From CBDHEY01 sp965262305 (GTDB lineage Bacteria > Pseudomonadota > Gammaproteobacteria > Pseudomonadales > Cellvibrionaceae): DNA of 64,000 nt. The stretch lies in NCBI GenBank assembly GCA_965262305.1, contig CBDHEY010000004.1, positions 434,001 to 498,000 of the forward strand, given 5' to 3'. The notes under the pieces are model-generated. The model worked only from the letters and a program-made list of their open reading frames with translations, was not told the origin of the DNA and searched no databases. A program made the position numbers and the translations under genes. Below, in pieces: positions 1 to 7,696 of this stretch. The first letter of the stretch is position 1; every line of letters starts with the position of its first letter.

Positions 1-2092
1 ATAACATGGTTTTGTAGTCGGCGGAAGAAAAGAGTTCAGCATTAAGTAAATGACCTTGTTCTATGCCGTGCGCGGTCACATCTACCTCGGGAAGATATTG
101 ATGCCTTTCTGTATCTTCAACACATTTCACCGAATACTTGTGGGTTTTCGAGATTAGATTAAGAGCTTCCACTTTTTCAGCGAGTTGATCACACCATGCT
201 TTTACATCTTCTTCATTAGATAGTGATTCAAAACTTAGCACAGGCAGATAGATAAGCTGTTCAAGAATTTCTTTCGGGTATAAGCGAGAAAGCTTTTCTA
301 TTTTGGAAAAAACATTGCGATATTCATTGACCATTCTTTCTAGCTGTTCACCGGAAAGCGCCGGCGCATCTGCCGAAACATGTAACGAAGAAGTTTCAAC
401 AGCAGTATTGGTTAAGAATTCTGTTAACGCATCGTCGTCTTTCAAATACTGTTCTTGCTTGCCTTTAGACACTTTATACAGGGGTGGCTGTGCAATATAA
501 ATATGCCCACGCTCGATGAGTTCAGGCATTTGTCTGAAGAAGAAGGTTAGAAGAAGTGTGCGAATATGGGATCCATCCACATCAGCATCGGTCATTATCA
601 CAATGCTGTGGTATCGAAGTTTATCGGGGTTAAACTCTGACGTACCGATTCCGCAGCCTAAAGCGGTAATAAGAGTGCCCACTTCAGCACTGGAAAGCAT
701 TTTATCGAAACGTGCTTTTTCGACATTTAGAATCTTACCTTTCAAGGGTAAAATCGCTTGTGTTCGTCTATCACGGCCTTGCTTTGCTGAGCCCCCTGCA
801 GAATCACCCTCCACCAGGTAGATTTCAGAAAGTGCTGGATCTTTCTCTTGGCAATCGGCGAGTTTCCCAGGTAAACCTGCGATATCTAGCGCGCCTTTTC
901 TTCGGGTCATTTCTCTGGCTTTTCTAGCTGCTTCGCGTGCCTTGGCTGCTTCTAGCATTTTACCAACAATAAGCTTTGCTTCTTGGGGGTTTTCTAAAAG
1001 AAATTCCGATAGTTTTTCACCCATCTCTTGTTCTACAGCGCTTTTCACTTCTGAAGAAACCAGTTTATCTTTCGTTTGAGAAGAGAATTTAGGATCAGGA
1101 ACCTTTACGGAAACAATGGCGGTGAGCCCTTCACGAGCATCATCACCTGTGGTGTTGATTTTTTCTTTTTTGCCAAATCCTTCCCTTTCGATATAGTTGT
1201 TAAGACAACGAGTTAAGGCACCTCGGAAACCAGCCAAGTGTGTACCGCCGTCTCTTTGAGGAATGTTGTTGGTGTAGCAGAAGATATTTTCTTGGAAGCT
1301 GTCGTTCCACTGCAGTGCCACTTCAACGCCAACGCCATCTTCTTCTCGATGGGAGTTAAAATGGACAACCTTGTTAATGGGGTTTTTATTTTGATTCAAA
1401 TAATCCACAAAAGCAGAGAGCCCACCTTCGTATTCAAAAACGTTTTCTTCAGCGGTACGCTCATCATGAAGTACGATACGAACACCTGAGTTTAAGAATG
1501 AAAGCTCTCTAAGACGCTTAGCAAGTTGGTCGTATTGGAATTCAATGTTGTTAAAAGTTTCAGCCGAAGGATGAAAATGAATTTCTGTTCCAGATTTATC
1601 GGTTTCACCTAAGACTTTCAAAGGCTCTTGCGGTACACCGTGCACATAGATTTGCTCGTAAAGTTTACCCTGACGGCGAATCGTTAGCTTGAGTTTGGAA
1701 GACAGCGCATTAACAACGGAAACACCCACGCCATGCAAACCGCCTGAGACCTTGTAAGTATTATCATCGAACTTACCACCGGCATGCAGTACCGTCATAA
1801 TCACTTCTGCTGCAGATACGCCTTCTTCGTGCATTTCGGTAGGAATACCACGGCCATTGTCTGAAACACTAACGGATTCATCCGGATGAATAATTACTCT
1901 TATCTCGGAGCAGTGTCCGGCTAGGGCTTCATCAATCGAGTTATCGACAATTTCGAAAACCATATGATGGAGGCCGGTTCCATCGTCAGTATCACCAATA
2001 TACATACCTGGCCTTTTTCTTACTGCATCAAGGCCTTTAAGAACTTTAATACTGGAGGAGTCGTAGTTGTTGTCGTTTTCTTCTTCAGACAT
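1..2092 (-). CDS. gyrB: DNA gyrase subunit B (3' end outside window)
   Basis: ATP-dependent type II topoisomerase subunit that, with GyrA, introduces negative supercoils. The frame is open from the ATG at 2092-2090 to the window edge, giving about 697 codons; family members of this class are about 800 residues, so roughly 100 C-terminal residues are missing. Visible motifs are the GHKL ATPase box DNGRGIP, the lid GGLHGVGVSVVNAL, the TOPRIM motif EGDSAGGSAKQGRDR, PLKGKILNVEKA and the acidic metal site DADVDGSHIRTLLL. It sits 27 bp downstream of recF in the conserved dnaA-dnaN-recF-gyrB order, so co-transcription is likely. Identification is certain; only the C terminus is unseen. Confidence 0.97.
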   Translation of the reverse strand, partial: MSEEENDNNYDSSSIKVLKGLDAVRKRPGMYIGDTDDGTGLHHMVFEIVDNSIDEALAGHCSEIRVIIHPDESVSVSDNGRGIPTEMHEEGVSAAEVIMTVLHAGGKFDDNTYKVSGGLHGVGVSVVNALSSKLKLTIRRQGKLYEQIYVHGVPQEPLKVLGETDKSGTEIHFHPSAETFNNIEFQYDQLAKRLRELSFLNSGVRIVLHDERTAEENVFEYEGGLSAFVDYLNQNKNPINKVVHFNSHREEDGVGVEVALQWNDSFQENIFCYTNNIPQRDGGTHLAGFRGALTRCLNNYIEREGFGKKEKINTTGDDAREGLTAIVSVKVPDPKFSSQTKDKLVSSEVKSAVEQEMGEKLSEFLLENPQEAKLIVGKMLEAAKAREAARKAREMTRRKGALDIAGLPGKLADCQEKDPALSEIYLVEGDSAGGSAKQGRDRRTQAILPLKGKILNVEKARFDKMLSSAEVGTLITALGCGIGTSEFNPDKLRYHSIVIMTDADVDGSHIRTLLLTFFFRQMPELIERGHIYIAQPPLYKVSKGKQEQYLKDDDALTEFLTNTAVETSSLHVSADAPALSGEQLERMVNEYRNVFSKIEKLSRLYPKEILEQLIYLPVLSFESLSNEEDVKAWCDQLAEKVEALNLISKTHKYSVKCVEDTERHQYLPEVDVTAHGIEQGHLLNAELFSSADYKTML

Positions 2093-2119
2093 ATTAGTGA
2101 TGCGTCTCTTTAGTTTTAT

Positions 2120-3229
2120 CTATAAATCTTGTTCAAAGATTTGTCCATGTTTCACGTGAAACATTTTAAAATCTTCATTAAGGTAACGAGAATCCCAGAT
2201 AGCTGCTGCGTGTTTCTTTTCAATAGCAGTGATAAATGTCTGAGTTTCGAGTTCTAGTATCCATTGTCCAATTATTTTTAAATTTATTTCATCGAGTTCT
2301 GCAGGCAAATCATCAATTAGGAAGATGGGTTTTTCTTTCTTTATTTTAATAAATAAACTCGCCTGGTTCATAATAAAGGCACTTACTAATAGCTTTTGTT
2401 GCCCTCTTGAAAGTTTTTCAATGGCAGGAATGTTCCTTACCTGAACTTTCATTTCTGCCTTATGAGGCCCAACATTGGTATAGCCTAAATTTCTATCTCT
2501 TTCAAAACCTGCTCTATAGAGATCTTGAAGATCTGCTTCTTCTTTCCAGCCGTGATAATAATTTAGCGTAATATTGAGTTTATCGATTTGAAGTCTTTTA
2601 GCTGCTATTTCGAAGTTCTCTATAAACAGACGAAAGCACTCTTCTCTAAGTGCCTTTATTTTCAAACTGATCTTTACTAACTCTTGATCCCAGGGTTCAA
2701 CAAGCGAATAGGTTATTTTATCATGCCTGAGCAAGGTATTGCGCTGCTTTAAGCACTTTCCATAGCTCTTCCAGGTTTCAGCAAACTCATGTTTCACGTG
2801 AAACACTAGCCAATCGAAAAACATTCTCCTTTGTTTTGCCGATCCTTCTATTAACTCAAAAGATTTTGCATTTATTACTAGCGATGGCAACAAAGAGGCT
2901 AATTGTCCTGAAGACTGGATATCTTTCCCATCTATTCTAAAAATATCCGAAGCACCCCGCTGTATCCCTACGGTGTGTGACTCTGGTTGGCGTGAGTCAC
3001 CATTACTTCGAGTAAAAAGCGTAAAAACGTTTTTGTTTTCAGCAACCAGATGTTTATATTTTCGGGTGCGGAAGCTTCTACCAATGGCGAGGACGCTGAT
3101 AGCTTCCAAAAGACTGGTTTTCCCCGCACCGTTTTCGCCATAAATAAAATTTATTTTCGATGCGGGATAGATATCAATAGATTCTAAATTTCGGAAATCG
3201 TTAACGCGCAACTGCGTCAATAACGGCAT
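2120..3229 (-). CDS. recF: DNA replication and repair protein RecF
   Basis: SMC-like ATPase that helps load RecA on gapped DNA. The 369-residue product has the N-terminal signature LTQLRVNDFRNLESI, Walker A GENGAGKTSLLEAI, an ABC-type signature LSRGQQKLLVSA and Walker B IFLIDDLPAELD. Length matches the family. It lies between dnaN and gyrB as usual. Unusually, the reading frame encodes the pentapeptide FHVKH twice, because two perfect parS palindromes (2148-2163 and 2790-2805) are embedded in the gene. These add a second, segregation-related function to the coding DNA. Confidence 0.97.
   Translation of the reverse strand: MPLLTQLRVNDFRNLESIDIYPASKINFIYGENGAGKTSLLEAISVLAIGRSFRTRKYKHLVAENKNVFTLFTRSNGDSRQPESHTVGIQRGASDIFRIDGKDIQSSGQLASLLPSLVINAKSFELIEGSAKQRRMFFDWLVFHVKHEFAETWKSYGKCLKQRNTLLRHDKITYSLVEPWDQELVKISLKIKALREECFRLFIENFEIAAKRLQIDKLNITLNYYHGWKEEADLQDLYRAGFERDRNLGYTNVGPHKAEMKVQVRNIPAIEKLSRGQQKLLVSAFIMNQASLFIKIKKEKPIFLIDDLPAELDEINLKIIGQWILELETQTFITAIEKKHAAAIWDSRYLNEDFKMFHVKHGQIFEQDL
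2148..2163. promoter_or_regulatory. parS centromere-like site 1 (inside recF)
   Basis: A perfect 16-bp palindrome, TGTTTCACGTGAAACA, identical to the widely conserved bacterial chromosomal parS consensus bound by ParB. It lies near the 3' end of recF, about 4.3 kb from the putative oriC. A ParB with the CTP-binding GERRWRA box is encoded at 17901-18821. Confidence 0.93.
2790..2805. promoter_or_regulatory. parS centromere-like site 2 (inside recF)
   Basis: A second exact copy of TGTTTCACGTGAAACA, 642 bp from the first. The start-to-start distance is a multiple of three, so both copies encode FHVKH in the same recF frame. I found no third perfect copy in the window by eye. Confidence 0.93.
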
Positions 3230-3258
3230 GAAAGATTTTTTCGTTTTCTTACACTAAA

Positions 3259-4362
3259 CTAAAGTCGCATGGGCATAACAACATACGCTGAGTCGGATTC
3301 GTTCGGCTCTTCTAATAAAGCGCTACTATTAGAATCTAATAGTGTAATCTTTATTTGCTCCGTATCTAAAACGTTTGCAACATCTTGCAAATAACTTACG
3401 TTAAATCCGAGTTCAAGACTTTCTCCTTGGTATTCAACAGATACCTGATCCTCGGCTTCTTCTTGTTCTGGGTTATTCGCCACAATCGTGAGTTGATCAT
3501 TCTCTAATAACAATCGCACACCACGGTACTTTTCATTTGAAAGAATTGCTGTGCGAGCGAATGCCTGTTTTAACACTGATCTATCACCTAGCACAATTTT
3601 ATCACCGCCCTTTGGCAAAACGCGCTCGTAGTCTGGGAACTTTCCATCGACTAGTTTAGAAGTAAATGTATATTCGGCAGTTGCCGCGCGTATGTGATTA
3701 GGCCCAATTATGATTTCTACACTGTCTTCTGTATCGTTAACCAAACGAGACAATTCAATCACACCCTTTCTTGGTAATATTGCTTGTCGTATTTCACTGA
3801 CATTCACATCGGCATTACGAGTACACATTGCAAGTCTATGGCCATCTGTTGCCACTACTCTCAGTGCTTGGGGACGAAGTTCCCAAAGCATACCATTCAG
3901 ATAATATCGAACATCTTGTTGTGCCATAGCAAAACTAGTCCGATCGATTAAATGCTTTATTTCCTTTTGTCCACATTGAAAACTCACGTCTTGACTACCC
4001 TGCTCTACCGCTGGGAATTCTGCACCGGCAATGGTCGAAAGCGAGAATCGGCTACGTGCACTTTTTACCGTAACCTTTTGATCTTCAAGGGAAAAAGTGA
4101 TGTTCGCACCCTCTGGTAGCGCTTTACAAATATCTAGAAATTTCTTGGCTGGAACAGTAATCTCGCCATCGTTTCCGGCTTCTTCTAACTGCAATCTTCC
4201 GACTATTTCTACTTCTAAGTCTGTTCCTGTGAGAGAGAGCTTATTCCCTTCCAGCACAACCAGTACATTTGCTAATACTGGTAGCGTATGTCTGCGCTCC
4301 ACGACGCCAACCACTAGTTGTAAAGGTTTTAAAATGACTTCACGCGAAACAGTAAATTTCAT
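3259..4362 (-). CDS. dnaN: DNA polymerase III beta sliding clamp
   Basis: Ring-shaped processivity clamp for DNA polymerase III. The 367-residue protein begins MKFTVSREVILKPLQ and ends VVMPMRL, both characteristic, and matches the family length. Internal landmarks include VVATDGHRLAMC and KFPDYERVLP. It lies between dnaA (137 bp upstream) and recF (29 bp downstream), the normal order, and probably shares the dnaA transcript. Confidence 0.98.
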   Translation of the reverse strand: MKFTVSREVILKPLQLVVGVVERRHTLPVLANVLVVLEGNKLSLTGTDLEVEIVGRLQLEEAGNDGEITVPAKKFLDICKALPEGANITFSLEDQKVTVKSARSRFSLSTIAGAEFPAVEQGSQDVSFQCGQKEIKHLIDRTSFAMAQQDVRYYLNGMLWELRPQALRVVATDGHRLAMCTRNADVNVSEIRQAILPRKGVIELSRLVNDTEDSVEIIIGPNHIRAATAEYTFTSKLVDGKFPDYERVLPKGGDKIVLGDRSVLKQAFARTAILSNEKYRGVRLLLENDQLTIVANNPEQEEAEDQVSVEYQGESLELGFNVSYLQDVANVLDTEQIKITLLDSNSSALLEEPNESDSAYVVMPMRL

Positions 4363-4499
4363 TCAGTATTCTCTTGTAATTTTTCTAACAAACTTGGGAA
4401 ATTAACGACATTTATATTATGAATTAATATGCCTAAATCGATTGCTTATTGTAACTTGACTCGTCTTAGCTTGCATATGGATATGTGGAATTTGAAACA

Positions 4500-6176
4500 T
4501 TATGTCGTTAATGTTCGCAACAAATTTTTAACATCTTCTTTTATATCTGCGTCTGTTTCTAAAAGCTCTTTGATTTTCCTACAAGCATGTAACACGGTCG
4601 TATGATCACGGCCGCCAAAAGCGTCCCCTATTTCTGGCAAACTATGATTCGTTAAATCTTTAGCGAGATACATTGCTACTTGCCTAGGTCGTGCAACTGA
4701 ACGACTCCGTCTTTTTGAGAGTAAATCAGATACCTTTATCTTGTAGTATTCACCTACAACCCGCTGAATATTATCAATGCTCACAAGACGGTCTTGTAAC
4801 GCCAATAAATCTTTTAACGATTCACGGACCAGCTCTACAGATATTTCTCTACCTGTAAAATGGGCATTGGCGATAACACGCTTTAAGGTTCCCTCTAGTT
4901 CACGCACGTTGGAACGAATTCTCTGAGCGATGAAAAAAGCCGCGTCATTCGGTAAAAACATACCAACCGAATCAGCTTTTCTTTTAAGAATAGCAACGCG
5001 AGTTTCCAACTCTGGTGGCTCAATTGCGACTGTTAAACCCCAACCAAAACGAGACTTTAAACGCTCTTCTAACCCTTCAATCTCTTTAGGATAACGATCA
5101 CAAGTAACAATAATCTGATGACCGCCTTCTAATAACGCATTAAACGTGTGAAAGAACTCTTCTTGTGATCGATCTTTCCCTGCAAAGAATTGGATATCAT
5201 CAATTAAAAGCGCATCAACTGAACGATAAAATCGCTTAAATTCGTTGATTGCGTTTAATTGTAATGCTTTAACCATGTCAGCCACGAATCGCTCGGAATG
5301 GAGATAAACCACCTTGCTCCCCATCTTTCTTTCATTTAATGCATTACCTACCGCATGCATTAAGTGAGTCTTTCCTAACCCCACACCACCATAAATAAAT
5401 AAAGGATTGTATGCACCACCTGGATTTTCGGCGACCTGACTAGCGGCTGCTAACCCTAATTGATTGGATTTTCCTACAACAAAATTATCGAAGGTAAATT
5501 GGATATTCAGGTTAGATTTATGCTCGATCCCACCTTCTATATTTACTTTCGATTGACGAATTTCCTGACTATTTTTCTCGGCATAGCCATTCATATTCCT
5601 CAGATTTAAATTGTCTTGCGAATGAGAAAAGTCTTGAATTGGCTTCTCTATAGTCACAACATCCGAAATAGACGCAACACCAGATGCCGCAGAGTCTTCC
5701 ATATTGGATGCTTGATTTTGTACCTCAAATTCATTGTTTCCTGGTGAGACGAACGACGTTGCATAGCCTTTTTCTTTTTCGTCTTGATTCGAATCACCAA
5801 AATTCAATGTTCTATCGTTTAAAGAAGTAGAATTTAATGCACTATTATCATCTGAATGACTTTCATCTTTTACTAGAGTGTTAGCTTGAGATTTAAAAGA
5901 TTCTATCTCAAAGGCGGCCCGTCTGCGGGTGGCAACAATTATCTCTACGACATTTTGACCAGTGCCATGTTTTTGATTAAGTATGTCTTCAATTCGATTC
6001 TTGTATTTGTCATTCACCCAATCTAGAACAAAACGATTAGGTGCTACTAAGCGCAGAATATTTTCTTCGTTTTCTTCAGCTCTTAAAGGTCTGATCCAAG
6101 TATTAAATTGTTGAGCAGGTAGCTCTGTCTGTAAATAGGACATGCACATGTCCCAATCTGAATTTGCCAATTCCAT
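4500..6176 (-). CDS. dnaA: Chromosomal replication initiator DnaA
   Basis: AAA+ initiator that binds DnaA boxes and opens oriC. Domain I (residues 1-85) begins MELANSDWDMCMSYLQTELP. Domain II, about residues 95-220, is a long Ser/Asn/Asp-rich linker. Domain III has Walker A GGVGLGKTHLMHA and Walker B LLIDDIQFFAGKDRSQEE. Domain IV ends with the DnaA-box-binding signature GGRDHTTVLHACRKI. At 558 residues it is about 90 longer than the E. coli protein (467), and the excess is in domain II. It is transcribed away from the putative oriC, which lies immediately upstream and probably carries an autoregulated promoter. Confidence 0.98.
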   Translation of the reverse strand: MELANSDWDMCMSYLQTELPAQQFNTWIRPLRAEENEENILRLVAPNRFVLDWVNDKYKNRIEDILNQKHGTGQNVVEIIVATRRRAAFEIESFKSQANTLVKDESHSDDNSALNSTSLNDRTLNFGDSNQDEKEKGYATSFVSPGNNEFEVQNQASNMEDSAASGVASISDVVTIEKPIQDFSHSQDNLNLRNMNGYAEKNSQEIRQSKVNIEGGIEHKSNLNIQFTFDNFVVGKSNQLGLAAASQVAENPGGAYNPLFIYGGVGLGKTHLMHAVGNALNERKMGSKVVYLHSERFVADMVKALQLNAINEFKRFYRSVDALLIDDIQFFAGKDRSQEEFFHTFNALLEGGHQIIVTCDRYPKEIEGLEERLKSRFGWGLTVAIEPPELETRVAILKRKADSVGMFLPNDAAFFIAQRIRSNVRELEGTLKRVIANAHFTGREISVELVRESLKDLLALQDRLVSIDNIQRVVGEYYKIKVSDLLSKRRSRSVARPRQVAMYLAKDLTNHSLPEIGDAFGGRDHTTVLHACRKIKELLETDADIKEDVKNLLRTLTT

Positions 6177-6462
6177 TAACCCCAGGCACGATTTAGTAAT
6201 AATTGTCAGAACTCATTTAGCGCGCAACTATCAGTATCAATCCTTCTGAAGAAGCCACAAAAAAACAAACCAAATTAGATGACTACCTTTGGTTATTTTT
6301 ATTATCGGTGTCAGTAATAATTAGCTATCTGAAACTTATTTGCGCGTATTGAGAAGCTCAATCTAAGTATAATTCCGGTGTTCGAAATAAGAAAATCAAT
6401 ATGTTGATTTAGGTGACATTTTTCTTGAAACCGGATGCAGATGTTACTCCTTTAACTTTGTC

Positions 6463-6471
6463 TTATCCACA
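6463..6471 (+). promoter_or_regulatory. DnaA box (perfect)
   Basis: TTATCCACA, identical to the strong R1-type DnaA box, within the dnaA-rpmH intergenic region. Confidence 0.85.
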
Positions 6472-6559
6472 GAAAAATTGATTATTTTAGAAATATATTT
6501 TTAATAAACTGCAAAAATATCCTTGATATTCTGTCTTTTTTGGTTATACGCAACAATTT

Positions 6560-6568
6560 AGTGGATAA
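6560..6568 (-). promoter_or_regulatory. DnaA box (one mismatch)
   Basis: On the minus strand this reads TTATCCACT, one base from the consensus. It lies between the two perfect boxes and has the same orientation as the one at 6598. Confidence 0.55.
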
Positions 6569-6597
6569 CTTTTAAATACCATGTTTAAACCTATATC

Positions 6598-6606
6598 TGT
6601 GGATAA
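6598..6606 (-). promoter_or_regulatory. DnaA box (perfect)
   Basis: The plus strand reads TGTGGATAA, so the minus strand is a perfect TTATCCACA. It directly abuts a long A/T run, the typical box-to-unwinding-element layout. Confidence 0.85.
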
Positions 6607-6714
6607 CACTGTTTATAAAATATTAATAAAATGTTAAAACACAGTGTTTTCAGAGTATGATCAATGAAATTTAAAAACACTCGAAAAAAAACTCACCAAT
6701 AACGATATTTTTGG

Positions 6715-6741
6715 TTGATTTTAGTAATATACTTCTATAAC
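6715..6741 (+). promoter_or_regulatory. Candidate promoter for rpmH operon
   Basis: TTGATT (6715-6720) and TATAAC (6736-6741) resemble sigma-70 -35 and -10 hexamers with a short 15-bp spacer, about 130 bp upstream of the rpmH start. The prediction rests on hexamer similarity only. Confidence 0.3.
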
Positions 6742-6874
6742 ATCGCGCCTCTTTTGACGCATCGCTATTTTTACGCTTTTATCTAAACGGTTTTAAATAA
6801 CTCGTATAAGAGAATAAAGAAGTATCGATGAAAATTTTTAACTGCTCTCTTTACTTTTATAAAGGCCCAGTGAA

Positions 6875-7009
6875 ATGAAAAGAACATTTCAACCTAGTGT
6901 ATTAAAACGCAAACGTGCCCACGGCTTCCGTGCTCGTATGGCAACTAAAGCTGGACGTAAAGTTCTTGCTCGTCGTCGTGCCAAAGGCAGAGCTAAACTC
7001 GCTGCCTAA
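6875..7009 (+). CDS. rpmH: 50S ribosomal protein L34
   Basis: A 44-residue basic ribosomal protein beginning MKRTFQPSVLKRKRAHGFRA and ending in a run of Arg, Lys and Ala, the full L34 signature. It is the first gene of the rpmH-rnpA-yidD-yidC-mnmE run that diverges from dnaA. The ATG at 6875 has a weak purine stretch (AAAGG) about 10 bases upstream. The next gene, rnpA, follows within a few bases and its frame is open back into rpmH. Confidence 0.97.
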   Translation: MKRTFQPSVLKRKRAHGFRARMATKAGRKVLARRRAKGRAKLAA

Positions 7010-7013
7010 TTCT

Positions 7014-7439
7014 TTGGCCTATCAAGACGATGGAGCTGAAAGTTCTGTTAGTGAATTAGCACTTTGCTTCACAAAAAAACAGCGATTACTAAGCTCCAAA
7101 GACTTTTCAAGAGTCTTTGACACCGCTTCTATAAAAGTATCACATCCCAATATTCTTGTTCTCGGAAAAGAAAACTCATTAGGTATACCCCGTATAGGCT
7201 TAGTTGTCGCAAAGAAAAACGTCAAACTCGCCGTTAATCGAAATAAGTTTAAGCGACTAGTTCGTGAGTCTTTTAGGTTGAAACAACACCAAATACCCTC
7301 AATTGATGCTATAGTGCTCGCCCGTCGTGGAGTGGACAATCTTACCGATCAAGAACTATCAAAAATCTTAAGTGATTTATGGAAACGTGTCGCCAAAAAA
7401 GCCGAGAAAAATCGAAAATCCAAGGTAAATATGGATTAA
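7014..7439 (+). CDS. rnpA: Ribonuclease P protein component
   Basis: Protein subunit of RNase P, which matures tRNA 5' ends with the catalytic RNA. The core KKQRLLSSKDFSRVFD and the motif NRNKFKRLVRESFR (RNR-type, with Lys at the usual third position) are clear. The start is uncertain: no ATG or GTG lies just before the conserved core. TTG at 7014 (141 residues) is the choice that does not overlap rpmH; CTG at 7002 overlaps its stop, and an in-frame ATG at 6915 lies inside rpmH and would add 33 non-conserved residues. The 3' end overlaps yidD by 61 bp. Confidence 0.88.
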   Translation: MAYQDDGAESSVSELALCFTKKQRLLSSKDFSRVFDTASIKVSHPNILVLGKENSLGIPRIGLVVAKKNVKLAVNRNKFKRLVRESFRLKQHQIPSIDAIVLARRGVDNLTDQELSKILSDLWKRVAKKAEKNRKSKVNMD

Positions 7440-7660
7440 AGCATCTATTTTTAGTGCCCGTATATTTTTATCGCTATTTGATTAGTCCAATGTTAGGACC
7501 TAGGTGTCGATTCGAACCAACTTGTTCCTACTACGCCGAACAAGCCATTTTATCCCATGGCATTATTAAAGGATCATATCTCACTATTAAGCGTTTAGCT
7601 AAATGCCACCCTTGGCATCCCGGCGGATACGATCCTGTACCAGAAAAAAAAAATCATTAA
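7379..7660 (+). CDS. yidD: Membrane protein insertion efficiency factor YidD
   Basis: Small membrane-associated factor that assists YidC-dependent protein insertion. The family signature LISPMLGPRCRFEPTCSYY and the ending CHPWHPGGYDPVP are present. The 93-residue frame starts at ATG 7379 and overlaps the 3' end of rnpA by 61 bp in another frame, the usual arrangement. The first 20 residues are basic and not conserved, so a later start (GTG within LVPVYFY) cannot be excluded. Confidence 0.93.
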   Translation: METCRQKSREKSKIQGKYGLKHLFLVPVYFYRYLISPMLGPRCRFEPTCSYYAEQAILSHGIIKGSYLTIKRLAKCHPWHPGGYDPVPEKKNH

Positions 7661-7696
7661 TCAACAATTACTTTTTATTAAGCAAAGCGGTACCAA

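Larger units (their letters stand above)
6177..6874. other. Putative chromosomal replication origin (oriC)
   Basis: A 698-bp non-coding region between divergent dnaA and rpmH, the usual oriC location in Pseudomonas-like gammaproteobacteria. It holds two perfect DnaA boxes (TTATCCACA at 6463-6471; its complement at 6598-6606), a one-mismatch box at 6560-6568, and a very AT-rich stretch at about 6606-6650 and beyond that could be the unwinding element. It also carries the promoters of both flanking operons. Confidence 0.85.

Noticed and set aside
4336..4351. parS-like sequence at the start of dnaN (GACTTCACGCGAAACA)
   Set aside because: Only 12 of 16 bases match the parS consensus, and the sequence is explained by the conserved dnaN N-terminal codons.
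6915..7013. Upstream extension of rnpA from an ATG inside rpmH
   Set aside because: The extra residues are not conserved RnpA sequence and overlap rpmH; kept only as an alternative.
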